Source: an uncultured bacterium | Lineage (GTDB): Bacteria; Cyanobacteriota; Vampirovibrionia; Gastranaerophilales; Gastranaerophilaceae | Assembly (NCBI GenBank): GCA_945833895.1 | Contig: CAMAGQ010000007.1 | Coordinates: forward strand, 1 to 24,479 | Length of the DNA stretch: 24,479 bases | Direction: 5' to 3' | In this document: positions 6,264 to 14,096 of the stretch, in pieces | Position numbering within the stretch: position 1 is the first letter of the stretch | How the letters are laid out: each line of letters starts with the position of its first letter | Position numbers and translations under genes: made by a program | The notes under the pieces: generated by a model | What the model was told of the DNA's origin: nothing | Databases searched by the model: none | The model's input: the letters and a program-made list of their open reading frames with translations, nothing else

Positions 6264-7679
6264 TTATTTTATCGTTTTAACCTTATTTGTAACAACTATT
6301 GCTCTGACAGGTACATCTATCGGACTTGTTTTGATTACCTCTTTCAAATCCGTATCGATGACCGAATACAAGCCTGAAAGTGCATTTGTAACCATAATTA
6401 AATTGCTGTCTGCAACAGGTGTGATGTGTGTTGCAAATGCGTTTGTATTCAAATACAATTTATCGGTAATAACATCTTCTTCCGTATTCAAAACTTCTAC
6501 AATATTATCTTGAGCACAAAGTATAAACAAGTCATTATTTCTTGCGTACAAGTCGACAGGCTTTTCTGAAACCTCAAGCTCTTCAATAAATCCGATTGTG
6601 TCGTAATCAACTATCGCAACTCTGTTTTTTGTTCTGCTTAATATATAAATTTTTCCGTTTTCGTAAGCAATTTTTGAAATATTAGGAAAACTTCCGATAT
6701 TTTTTAACAGATAATTGTTATCAAGTTCGACAGCCCAAATATTATTGGTGTTTCTGTCAACATAAAAAAGTTTTGTGCCGTCAGCACTCAAGGTAAATTT
6801 TTCGCACTGCCCGTTGACTTTCAATTGTTTTTTCAAGGTCATTGTTTCCAGGCTGAAAACATAAATACTTGAATTTGAACCTGAAGTTATGTATGCCGTT
6901 TTGTTTTTGCTGTCAACGATAATTTGTTCGGGATTTATTTCAAAATTTACACGTTTAATAATTTTTTCATCCATCAACGAAATAATATTCATTGTTTTAG
7001 AATCAAAATAGGTTACAAGTAAAAATTCATTGTTGTACTCTTTAATATCGTTGATTACATGTTCCTGTTCTAGTGCATATTCAGGAACTTTTGAATTAGA
7101 CTGGATTACCTGAATATTTTTATTAGCACCTGTCGAAACATAAAAAGTCTTGCCCGCAAGCGGTTCAACAGGAGTTGTAGCGGATTTATGTTTGTTTCTT
7201 GTGTTATTAATTCTCAAACCCGTTTCCTTAGTAACCATAACGTCAAGGTTTCCGATAATTCCCTTGAGATTTTCGGGAATAACAAGCCCTTTCGGCAATA
7301 AAATATCCTGAGGAAGAAGTGCGGAAACAACTTCATCAGGCGGATTTGTCATATTAATAACTGTTTTTTTGCCGTTTGTATTGATAACTTTTAACAGTAC
7401 GAAATTATTATCAAAAATTATCATATCAGGCTTTTGTTTCATAGTAGTATTGACAGGATAACTGCTTTTGATGTTTAAAGTGTCGGCTGTTTCGGTTTTT
7501 GCAGGAAACAACGGCAAATACATTGTTTTATCGGGAAGCAAAATCGCTCCGTCAAAACGGAAATTCGTTTCGGGAAAATCCTTGTTTATAAAGTCCTGCA
7601 CCTGCTGCGGAACCTGTGCCCCAAAGGCTGTGGTACAGGTTAATACAAACAAACAAATTGACACTAAAAGTTTTCGCAT
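6264..7679 (-). CDS. Secreted YVTN-like beta-propeller protein
   Basis: The first 20 residues (MRKLLVSICLFVLTCTTAFG, then AQ) form a signal peptide, so this 471-aa protein is exported. The first 170 residues match nothing I know. From about 175 to 465 there are repeated short beta-rich units of the type 'NKTAYITSGSNSSIYVFSLE', 'GTKLFYVDRNTNNIWAVEL' and 'NGKIYILSRTKNRVAIVDYD', spaced about 40 residues apart. These are characteristic of YVTN/NHL-like propellers, which usually bind partners rather than act as enzymes. The ATG lies one base after the dnaJ stop codon (TAGTATG), so it is translationally coupled to dnaJ. GGGAG lies 12 nt upstream inside the dnaJ end. Possible roles are envelope assembly or binding of an extracellular ligand; both are guesses. 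Confidence 0.75.
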   Translation of the reverse strand: MRKLLVSICLFVLTCTTAFGAQVPQQVQDFINKDFPETNFRFDGAILLPDKTMYLPLFPAKTETADTLNIKSSYPVNTTMKQKPDMIIFDNNFVLLKVINTNGKKTVINMTNPPDEVVSALLPQDILLPKGLVIPENLKGIIGNLDVMVTKETGLRINNTRNKHKSATTPVEPLAGKTFYVSTGANKNIQVIQSNSKVPEYALEQEHVINDIKEYNNEFLLVTYFDSKTMNIISLMDEKIIKRVNFEINPEQIIVDSKNKTAYITSGSNSSIYVFSLETMTLKKQLKVNGQCEKFTLSADGTKLFYVDRNTNNIWAVELDNNYLLKNIGSFPNISKIAYENGKIYILSRTKNRVAIVDYDTIGFIEELEVSEKPVDLYARNNDLFILCAQDNIVEVLNTEEDVITDKLYLNTNAFATHITPVADSNLIMVTNALSGLYSVIDTDLKEVIKTSPIDVPVRAIVVTNKVKTIK

Positions 7680-7680
7680 A

Positions 7681-8805
7681 CTACTTAAATACTCCCTTTA
7701 CTTTTGAGATAATTGATTTTTGCGGTTTTTTACCGCCTGAAAGACTGTACAATTCCTGATACAAACGTTTTTCAGACTCGCTTAGTTTTGTCGGAATTTT
7801 AATCTTCACAATAACAATATGATCGCCCCTTTGAGAAGGTTTTGTAATCACAGGAATACCCGCACCCTTAATTTTGACGATATCTCCGTGCTGAATACCC
7901 GCAGGAATTTGAACTTCTTTATTTCCATCAAGAGTTTTTATCTCGATTAAGTCGCCCAGAACCGCTTGTGCCGGAGAAATTTCCAATTCGGTAAAGACAT
8001 TTATTCCTTCACGTTTGAAATATCTTGAAGGTTCTACGTGGATAACGACGAATAAATCGCCGTTCGGCCCGCCGTTTTTGCCGCAATCACCTTCTGATGA
8101 AACTCTGATTTTCGACATATTATCAACGCCTGCCGGAATTTTTATCTCAATCTTGCGTTCACGATTAATCATTCCTTGTCCCTGACAAGTTTTACAAGGT
8201 TTGTCGATAATTTGCCCCGAACCTTGACAGTGCGGACAAGTTGTAATTTGTGCAAAGTTACCTAACGGCGTTCTGGTAACGGTTTTAACCTGCCCTGTTC
8301 CTCCGCATTGCGGACAAGTTTTCTTTGATGAACCTTTTTCCGCACCTGTTCCGTGGCAATCAGGACACAATTCAAGGTGGTCAAATTTGATTTCTTTATT
8401 GATGCCAAAAACCGCATCTTCAAACTTCAATTTTACATCATATCTTAAATCGTCACCACGTTGAGGAGCGTTAGGGTCAGGTCTTCCGCCAAACCCGAAA
8501 CCGCCAAATCCGCCGAAGAAACTTTCGAAAATATCGTTCAAATCGCCAAATCCGCCCGCAAACGGTCCATTTGTATCAAAACCTGCGTTTTTCAAGCCGT
8601 CCTCGCCGTATTGGTCATAAGTTGCACGTTTGTTATCATCAGACAGGGTTTCGTATGCTTTGCCAAGTTCTTTAAATTTTTCTTCCGCATCCGGTGCTTT
8701 GTTTACGTCGGGGTGTAACTGCCTCGCTTTCTTTCTGAAAGCCGACTTTATCTCATCTTTTGAAGCATCTTTTGATACTCCTAATATTTCATAATAATCT
8801 GCCAT
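7681..8805 (-). CDS. dnaJ: Chaperone co-factor DnaJ (Hsp40)
   Basis: DnaJ delivers unfolded clients to DnaK and stimulates its ATPase. All type I parts are present in 374 aa: a J domain (1-70) with HPD at 31-33, a Gly/Phe-rich linker (about 72-108), a zinc-binding region with four CxxCxGxG repeats (Cys147/150, 164/167, 190/193, 204/207) and the C-terminal client-binding domains. The fourth repeat reads CKTCQGQG. AGAAGGAAG lies 13 nt before the ATG. It follows grpE by 45 nt, without dnaK between them. Confidence 0.97.
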   Translation of the reverse strand: MADYYEILGVSKDASKDEIKSAFRKKARQLHPDVNKAPDAEEKFKELGKAYETLSDDNKRATYDQYGEDGLKNAGFDTNGPFAGGFGDLNDIFESFFGGFGGFGFGGRPDPNAPQRGDDLRYDVKLKFEDAVFGINKEIKFDHLELCPDCHGTGAEKGSSKKTCPQCGGTGQVKTVTRTPLGNFAQITTCPHCQGSGQIIDKPCKTCQGQGMINRERKIEIKIPAGVDNMSKIRVSSEGDCGKNGGPNGDLFVVIHVEPSRYFKREGINVFTELEISPAQAVLGDLIEIKTLDGNKEVQIPAGIQHGDIVKIKGAGIPVITKPSQRGDHIVIVKIKIPTKLSESEKRLYQELYSLSGGKKPQKSIISKVKGVFK

Positions 8806-8850
8806 ATCTTTTATTTAACTTCCTTCTAATCAACTCTTCCGTTTGAAAAG

Positions 8851-9429
8851 TTATTCTGCGGTTGCTACGTTAACAAGTGTCGGTCTTAGAACCTTATCGC
8901 CCATTTTGTAGCCCTTTTGCAATTCTGCTATAACTGTGTGTTCCTTGTGTTCAGAGGTTGGAGTCTGCATAACAGCCTCGTGGAAATTAGGGTCGAAATC
9001 CTCTCCGATAGCCTTAATCTCCTCTAAGCCCATTTTTGTTAAAACTTCACAAACCTGTTTATGTACAAGGTCAAAACTTTCTTTTACTTTTTCGCAATCT
9101 TCAACGTTTTCCAACGCCTTGTGCCCGCGTTCAAAATTATCCAAAACCTCTAACAATTGCTTTAATGCATTTTCGGTTCCGTATTTTATCAAACCTTCTT
9201 TTTCTTGTGCCTGACGTTTTCTGTAATTGTCAAAATCTGCCGCAAGTCTTATATATTGTTGGTTTAATTTGTCATACTCTTCTTGAAGTTTATTATTTTC
9301 AGAAGTTTTTTCTGTATCTTGAGTTTCTTGTTCAACATTTTCTTCTGTAAAATTTTCATTATTTTCAATATTTTCTTCGTCTTTAATGACATCTTCATTT
9401 TTGAACGGATTTGAATTTTCTATTGTCAT
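8851..9429 (-). CDS. grpE: Nucleotide exchange factor GrpE
   Basis: GrpE releases ADP from DnaK. The 192-aa protein has an acidic, disordered N-terminus (about 1-45), the long dimerising helix (about 47-100, with NQQYIRLAADFDNYRKR, the classic family signature core) and a C-terminal beta domain ending in MGDKVLRPTLVNVA. AGAAGGG lies 7 nt before the ATG. It is the first gene of a five-gene operon (grpE, dnaJ, beta-propeller, O-methyltransferase, HIT). No CIRCE inverted repeat is present upstream, so HrcA control is unlikely; a different palindrome covers the promoter. Confidence 0.96.
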   Translation of the reverse strand: MTIENSNPFKNEDVIKDEENIENNENFTEENVEQETQDTEKTSENNKLQEEYDKLNQQYIRLAADFDNYRKRQAQEKEGLIKYGTENALKQLLEVLDNFERGHKALENVEDCEKVKESFDLVHKQVCEVLTKMGLEEIKAIGEDFDPNFHEAVMQTPTSEHKEHTVIAELQKGYKMGDKVLRPTLVNVATAE

Positions 9430-9463
9430 AACATTTCCCTTCTAACATCATACATATAAATAT

Positions 9464-9498
9464 ATTATAAAGTATGAAAACGATTTAACAAGTTAAAT
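9464..9498 (-). promoter_or_regulatory. grpE operon promoter with palindromic operator
   Basis: On the minus strand TTGTTA (9491-9486), a 16-nt spacer and a perfect TATAAT (9469-9464) form a good sigma-70 promoter, 34 nt upstream of the grpE ATG. The -35 box lies within ATTTAAC-AA-GTTAAAT (9483-9498), a perfect 7-bp inverted repeat with a 2-nt centre. A protein bound there would block RNA polymerase. A half-copy (CAAGTTAAAA) lies at 9541. Confidence 0.6.
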
Positions 9499-9570
9499 TT
9501 ATTATTTTTTAATAATTGAAAGGGTAATTTTTAATTTTCACAAGTTAAAAATCAAAACAAGATATTCAAA

Positions 9571-9607
9571 CAGGGATTTGTCTTGTATTGAAACAAAACA
9601 AACCCTG
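9571..9607 (-). terminator. Probable terminator after the Cys-rich small gene
   Basis: CAGGGATTTGTCTTGT (9571-9586) pairs with ACAAAACAAACCCTG (9593-9607), with one bulged base and one mismatch, around a 6-nt loop. It lies 25 nt after the stop of the 9633-9869 gene on the minus strand. The T tract that follows is weak (TTTGAATATCTT), so termination may be partial. Confidence 0.5.
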
Positions 9608-9632
9608 AAAAATTATTTTCGGCATTTCGGTT

Positions 9633-9869
9633 TTACGCTGTTTTTCGGGGTTTTTCAGGTTCTCCGACAGTTTGCAAAAGAATATCAATGACTTTTGGCA
9701 TCTGGCAAATGAAAGAATAGTTCCCTTTGGTTATTGAACATTTTGCACAGTCGCATTCAAGGTAGTAACACTCAAGAGCTTGTTCTGTCCAATTCTGAGT
9801 TATCGAATCAGACATTTCTTGCATAGCAGGCCCGTATAAATCCGCATTCTCCGACACTATTCTTTCCAT
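9633..9869 (-). CDS. Small Cys-rich protein of unknown function, 78 aa
   Basis: I do not recognise a named family. Four cysteines form the cluster C-x4-C-x-C-x2-C in ECYYLECDCAKCS (residues 34-45), and a fifth lies in SFICQMPKV (Cys55). That arrangement would suit a zinc or iron-sulfur site. The protein is otherwise soluble with a short acidic N-terminus and a proline/lysine tail. TTGGAGAG lies 5 nt before the ATG, a good ribosome binding site. It starts 38 nt after the glycosyltransferase stop on the same strand and is probably cotranscribed with it. Confidence 0.75.
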   Translation of the reverse strand: MERIVSENADLYGPAMQEMSDSITQNWTEQALECYYLECDCAKCSITKGNYSFICQMPKVIDILLQTVGEPEKPRKTA

Positions 9870-9907
9870 ATAAACTCTCCAAGTTAAAAATATATATTTT
9901 AATTATA

Positions 9908-11155
9908 TTATATTTTTAACTCGTTTTTATCCTGCATTTGGTGGATTTTATAATCTTGAATAATTGAATTTATATAATCAATCTGTTTCGGCAAAGTATC
10001 TTTAAGTGCGTAATTTTTGACAATAACATCCCTTGCGTTTTGGCGAATCGGGATCATTTTAACCCTATTATCAAGTGCATATTCAATCTTTGCAACCTGT
10101 TCATCTATGTTGTAAAACTCAAACAGCAGCCCGCTTTTATTATCTTCGATAAATTCCGTAACAGGCTCTGTTGAAGATGCCACAACAGGACAAGCACAAG
10201 ACATTGCCTCAAGCAGCGACCACGACGCAACAAAAGGATATGTCAGGTAAACATGTGCCGATGAGATTTGAAGCAATTTGACATATTCATTGAAAGGTAA
10301 ACTCCCGACAAAATGTATTCTGTTTAAATCTAAATCCAATTTTTGAAGCATTAATGTTTTATAAGTTGTATTGTAAAGTTTTGCACCGTAACAAACCCTA
10401 TCTTCACCCGCAATTACCACGTGCAAATTTGGACGTTTTTTCAGGAGTTTTTCAACAGCCTGCATAAATTCAGGGAAACCTCTATACGCCTCCATTCCGC
10501 GGGTTGCATAAGTTACGACTTCATCATTTGCGGTAAGTTTCAGGTTTTTATCTTTTACCGTAAATTCTGCGTTCTCATCAGGCTGGCAGTAATCCGTATC
10601 AATTCCGTCATGTATTACTTTCAACTTGTACTGAAATTCTTTCGGAAATTGTTTTTTCTGGAATTTTGTCGGGCAAAGCCCAGCATCACAAGAATATAAA
10701 TCGATTAACAAATGAGCGTTTTTACTTCTTAATTTTGCCAGTTTATCAACACTCAAAACCTCCCCGTCAAAGCCCATGTCTGCACCTTGAGCGTTGTAAA
10801 ACCATTCAAAATATCCAAGCAGCGGAACATCAGGATAAACATCTTTCATAAATAACGTCTGCCCCCACGTATGACCAAAGATGATATCAGGAACAAACCC
10901 TGAATTTTTTAGCCGTATTACGGCTTCTGCGGTCGATTGAGCATGAATAATCGTTTCTTCATAAAATCTCAAATACCTATGGCAGTTTTCGGGAACTTCA
11001 CGTTTTAATTTGTATTGGATTTTCAATACCCCCGGAAGTGTACGAAATTCGTTATTTGTTATAAAAACGACCTGATTATCCTTATTTCCCGCCAATTCCT
11101 GAACTAAATACTTGAATTGTGCAGGAAAATTTCTGTGTAAAAACAAAATATTCAT
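9908..11155 (-). CDS. Glycosyltransferase family 4
   Basis: The 415-aa protein has the two-domain GT-B fold of retaining GT4 enzymes. The N-terminal half begins MNILFLHRNFPAQF, typical of the PF12000-type group, with FGHTWGQT at 93-100. The C-terminal donor-binding half holds HDGID (182-186), RGMEAYRGFPEF (219-230), AGED (249-252), SWSLLEAMSCACPVV (311-325) and EPVTEFI, the usual E(x7)E-like region. It transfers a sugar from a nucleotide-sugar donor, probably to a cell-surface glycan; donor and acceptor are unknown. There are no membrane segments. AAAGAG touches the ATG, too close to work as a ribosome binding site, and the promoter suggests a leaderless transcript. Confidence 0.9.
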   Translation of the reverse strand: MNILFLHRNFPAQFKYLVQELAGNKDNQVVFITNNEFRTLPGVLKIQYKLKREVPENCHRYLRFYEETIIHAQSTAEAVIRLKNSGFVPDIIFGHTWGQTLFMKDVYPDVPLLGYFEWFYNAQGADMGFDGEVLSVDKLAKLRSKNAHLLIDLYSCDAGLCPTKFQKKQFPKEFQYKLKVIHDGIDTDYCQPDENAEFTVKDKNLKLTANDEVVTYATRGMEAYRGFPEFMQAVEKLLKKRPNLHVVIAGEDRVCYGAKLYNTTYKTLMLQKLDLDLNRIHFVGSLPFNEYVKLLQISSAHVYLTYPFVASWSLLEAMSCACPVVASSTEPVTEFIEDNKSGLLFEFYNIDEQVAKIEYALDNRVKMIPIRQNARDVIVKNYALKDTLPKQIDYINSIIQDYKIHQMQDKNELKI

Positions 11156-11164
11156 CTCTTTTTG

Positions 11165-11193
11165 ATTATATATTTTTTTATCTTGTGTAACAA
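11165..11193 (-). promoter_or_regulatory. Sigma-70 promoter for glycosyltransferase, leaderless
   Basis: On the minus strand TTGTTA (11193-11188), exactly 17 nt of spacer and a perfect TATAAT (11170-11165) precede the ATG at 11155 by only 9 nt. Initiation at the normal distance puts the first transcribed base 0-3 nt before the A of the ATG. Confidence 0.65.
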
Positions 11194-11263
11194 GTTTGTA
11201 AAGTTTATGGCAATGTACATTAAAGGAAGATATAATATTTATAATCAGGAAGCAGAGTTGAAT

Positions 11264-11503
11264 ATGTTCGGGAAATATGACAAAGATGCTCCAAAAGGCA
11301 TAAAAATACTCTTCCTTCCGCTGAACTGGGTACTGAAACTTGTTCTTCGCCCTGAAAATTCAATCGAAACCTACAGAAATCAACTGGAAAAAATTCCTCC
11401 GCTTGAAACAAAAAAAAGCAATTTCCAATATTTCCGAGTGAAAGTAAAAGGCAACCTCAACGATACTGATAATATGCAAATTATACTAAAACGCATAAAA
11501 TAA
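11264..11503 (+). CDS. Small hypothetical protein, 79 aa
   Basis: I do not recognise this protein. It is basic (many Lys, few acidic residues), with one moderately hydrophobic stretch (IKILFLPLNWVLKLVL, about residues 12-27) that could be an amphipathic or membrane-associated helix, and ends QIILKRIK. The start is uncertain: I prefer ATG 11264 (AGGAAG lies 11 nt upstream and a TATAAT at 11231-11236), while in-frame ATGs exist at 11207 and 11162. It is transcribed divergently from the glycosyltransferase and converges on the GGDEF/HD-GYP gene, whose stop is 33 nt away with no hairpin between. Confidence 0.5.
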   Translation: MFGKYDKDAPKGIKILFLPLNWVLKLVLRPENSIETYRNQLEKIPPLETKKSNFQYFRVKVKGNLNDTDNMQIILKRIK

Positions 11504-11535
11504 TTATCGTCCAAGTTTAATAAGTCAATCAAAAA

Positions 11536-13527
11536 TTACACATTTGTAGTCAAAGACGGCGCAATAGATATAAATTGACGAACCAAATCCGCATCCCACT
11601 GAGTTCCCGCACCATCTTTCAAAATTGCACAAGCGGTTTCAATTGGCAGGCCTTTTCTGTACGGTCTGTCACTGACAAGTGCGTGGTAAGCATCCGCAAT
11701 TGAAACAATTCTTGCCTCAAGCGGAATTTCGTTACCTTTAAGATGTTCAGGATAACCCTTTCCGTCAAGTCTTTCATGGTGGTATTTAACTATCGGGATT
11801 AAATCACGCAACGCTTCATTCGGTGCAATAACCTTTTCAGCACCGATTGTAGGGTGTTGTTTCATAATTTCCCATTCTTCGTCGTTTAATTTACCGGGTT
11901 TTTTCAGAACGTTTTCAGGAATACCGATTTTACCGACATCGTGAAGCAACGCACCAATTTTAATACGTTCAACCTCATTTTCAGGAAGGTTCACGCTGCG
12001 AGCCAAAGCCTCCGCATACCTTGAAACAGAAGTTGAGTGACCTTTTGTATAAGGGTCTTTAGCATCTATCGCACCGGCTATTGATGTAACCATTTCCATC
12101 AGGTGAGTGTGATTGATTATTTCTTCCTGATTGAATTTGTGCAAAAGTTCTTCTTCAAAATTTATACCGATTTGAGAGTGACGTTTTGCAAGAACTTCTG
12201 CAAACGAATTAAGTGCGACATCATCCCAGAAATTGAAGTCAGACGAACTTACAATTGCAGACATGCCTTCTTTGTAACCTTTTGCCTGCGATATAAACAT
12301 TGCCTGTTCAGCAAGAATAAGTAATTTTTCCTGATCAATCGTACATTCAGGGAAGGTGGAAATTCCGACAGAAACCTTGATAGGCCCGACGTCATCCACA
12401 AAACAGCAAGACAGGCAATAAGTTATATATTCTGCAAGATATTTTGCATCTTTAGTGTTTGTGTCAGGAAGAATTACGGCAATTTCATCCCCGCCGTATC
12501 TGCCCGCACAATCGTTTGAACGGATATTCTGTTTAATTTTGTCAGCAATAGTTTTGATAACTTCATCACCTTTTGCGTGCCCGAGTTCTCTGTTAATCTT
12601 TGAAATGTTATTAACATCAAACATAACAACAGACAAAGGTTTCTCTGTTTCTTTCGCTTTCTCAAGTTCTTTTGCAAGCACTTCCTGAAAACCTCTGTGG
12701 TTATATAAAGAGGTCAAAGTATCAGTGTTGGCATATTTTGTTGTCTGTTCAAGAAGTTGTGCATTATGAATGAACATGCCTGCATAGTTTGAAAAGAAAT
12801 TTACAATATTCACGTTGATATTTGAAATATTCTGTCCGACAAGCATTACACCTATACATTTATTGATAGAAATCATAGGGATTATAACAGAATCCGTTTT
12901 CACTATATACGGAATATTCAAATACGCTAAATCATCCTTATCAATGATTGAACGTGTTTTATAACATTTAATTATCGGGTTATTTTCATCCGATAAAAAT
13001 ATCTTTGAAGAGTATGTACTGCTGGTTTTACTGTACAATTTAAGATTTATGCACTTAGATTTTTCGTGTAATAAACCAAATCCTACAAAATTCCACTTTA
13101 ATTGTTTTATAAAAATATTACCTAATTCCGCAAAAATATCCACAACATTTTTGTCGTTTTGAAACGCGTTTAAAATATCTTTTAAAAGTTCATAATAATT
13201 TGCACTCGGAAATGCCTTGGACGGATTTATTGCGTATTCGTTGTTGTACTGTTTAGGTTTTGTTCTTGATGTATTGAAATTGTTAATAGTTTCAACAATA
13301 CTGTTCAAATTGTTTTCATCCGCCGCAGATATAGGTTTGATTAATTTATCAAGTTTCTTTCTTGTTGTTTTTAATTTATCCGTTTTTGCTTCAGCAGAAG
13401 ACGCAGGAACTGAAATCATTTTCATACCTTCAAGTGACTCAGCCTTATCTATCGGGTTTGAAGTCAATTTCTTTCTGCTTTTCGGAGTTTTTATATTCAA
13501 TTCGTTTTTATTATCTATATTTGCCAA
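11536..13527 (-). CDS. GAF-GGDEF-HD-GYP cyclic-di-GMP protein
   Basis: This 663-aa cytoplasmic signalling protein carries, after a basic disordered N-terminus (1-100), a GAF-like sensor (about 115-255), a diguanylate cyclase domain (about 265-415) and an HD-GYP phosphodiesterase domain (about 480-655). The cyclase site reads GGDEI (345-349) rather than GGDEF, with the inhibitory RxxD site (RSND) exactly five residues before it. The phosphodiesterase side is intact: HDVGKIGIP (HD at 529-530), HHERLDGKGYP (583-593) and the ADAYHAL region. It could therefore make and break c-di-GMP, or use one half for sensing. The start is TTG at 13527 with a weak AGGTAG 6 nt upstream; a stop codon three codons up rules out a longer form. 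It appears to be monocistronic. Confidence 0.92.
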   Translation of the reverse strand: MANIDNKNELNIKTPKSRKKLTSNPIDKAESLEGMKMISVPASSAEAKTDKLKTTRKKLDKLIKPISAADENNLNSIVETINNFNTSRTKPKQYNNEYAINPSKAFPSANYYELLKDILNAFQNDKNVVDIFAELGNIFIKQLKWNFVGFGLLHEKSKCINLKLYSKTSSTYSSKIFLSDENNPIIKCYKTRSIIDKDDLAYLNIPYIVKTDSVIIPMISINKCIGVMLVGQNISNINVNIVNFFSNYAGMFIHNAQLLEQTTKYANTDTLTSLYNHRGFQEVLAKELEKAKETEKPLSVVMFDVNNISKINRELGHAKGDEVIKTIADKIKQNIRSNDCAGRYGGDEIAVILPDTNTKDAKYLAEYITYCLSCCFVDDVGPIKVSVGISTFPECTIDQEKLLILAEQAMFISQAKGYKEGMSAIVSSSDFNFWDDVALNSFAEVLAKRHSQIGINFEEELLHKFNQEEIINHTHLMEMVTSIAGAIDAKDPYTKGHSTSVSRYAEALARSVNLPENEVERIKIGALLHDVGKIGIPENVLKKPGKLNDEEWEIMKQHPTIGAEKVIAPNEALRDLIPIVKYHHERLDGKGYPEHLKGNEIPLEARIVSIADAYHALVSDRPYRKGLPIETACAILKDGAGTQWDADLVRQFISIAPSLTTNV

Positions 13528-13693
13528 CAGAATCTACCTATCTTCACCTATATAAAAATCATAAACCTACTTTTTTGCCGTTTTATTCAGCAGAGTTTAC
13601 ATTACTATACAATTCTATTCCAATATTGTAATAATAACAATCCTGCAAACAGATGGCAAATTGTGAACCGATTAACGTTCCTCAAGTATATAT

Positions 13694-13726
13694 TATTTTA
13701 TACTACTACACTCATAGTATAAAATA
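13694..13726. repeat. Perfect 11-bp inverted repeat, 11-nt centre
   Basis: TATTTTATACT (13694-13704) is the exact reverse complement of AGTATAAAATA (13716-13726) around ACTACACTCAT. It lies near the middle of the divergent gap. It could be an operator for a dimeric regulator. A run of five T follows on the plus strand, so a terminator is possible, but no plus-strand gene ends upstream of it. Confidence 0.5.
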
Positions 13727-13802
13727 TTTTTGCTCATTTTTCTAGTGTTTAAATCAGAATTATTAAAATATGTAACAAAATAATCCAAAACTATAAAGTT
13801 TT

Positions 13803-13832
13803 TTGAAAAGTTGTCGATATAGAATTTGTAAT
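13803..13832 (+). promoter_or_regulatory. Putative promoter of the small gene pair
   Basis: TTGAAA (13803-13808), an 18-nt spacer and TGTAAT (13827-13832) give a plausible but not strong sigma-70 promoter 30 nt before the ATG at 13863. Confidence 0.35.
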
Positions 13833-13862
13833 TAAAAAACAGAAAACCTAAGGAGTGTTGAT

Positions 13863-14069
13863 ATGTCAGAGAAAAAGATTATGGACGTAGAAGATTTAAT
13901 GCTTGATTATGCAGAAATGACAAGTTTTGATTTCGGCTCTTTATCAAGAGAAGAAATGGATACATTGAATAAAATTTCACGCAGCGAATATTCAGGAAAA
14001 CCTGTTGCGTTCAAATACGGAAATTTCAAATTAATGGATTTTTTTCATTCATTGATTACTGAGAATTAA
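13863..14069 (+). CDS. Small acidic hypothetical protein, 68 aa
   Basis: I do not recognise this protein. It is acidic over its first 40 residues (MSEKKIMDVEDLMLDYAEM..., with Asp/Glu-rich and Ser-rich segments), has no cysteine, signal peptide or membrane segment, and ends LMDFFHSLITEN. TAAGGAG lies 8 nt before the ATG, a strong ribosome binding site, which makes translation likely. It is the first of two small genes; the second begins 27 nt after its stop and the pair shares the terminator at 14340. Confidence 0.7.
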   Translation: MSEKKIMDVEDLMLDYAEMTSFDFGSLSREEMDTLNKISRSEYSGKPVAFKYGNFKLMDFFHSLITEN

Positions 14070-14096
14070 TAGTTGTTGAATTTGGAGATGTGTATA

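Larger units (their letters stand above)
13528..13862. other. Divergent intergenic region
   Basis: This 335-bp gap separates the GGDEF/HD-GYP gene (leftward) from a pair of small genes (rightward) and should hold both promoters. For the leftward gene a weak TTACAA-16-TATAGT lies around 13602-13629 on the minus strand. The other notable structure is the inverted repeat at 13694-13726. I find no small gene inside. Confidence 0.5.

Noticed and set aside
7675..7684. Frameshifted fusion of dnaJ and the beta-propeller gene
   Set aside because: The TAGTATG junction is a normal stop followed by a start; the propeller protein opens with its own signal peptide.
9430..9632. CIRCE heat-shock operator before grpE
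   Set aside because: I looked for TTAGCACTC-N9-GAGTGCTAA and found neither arm; a different palindrome is present.
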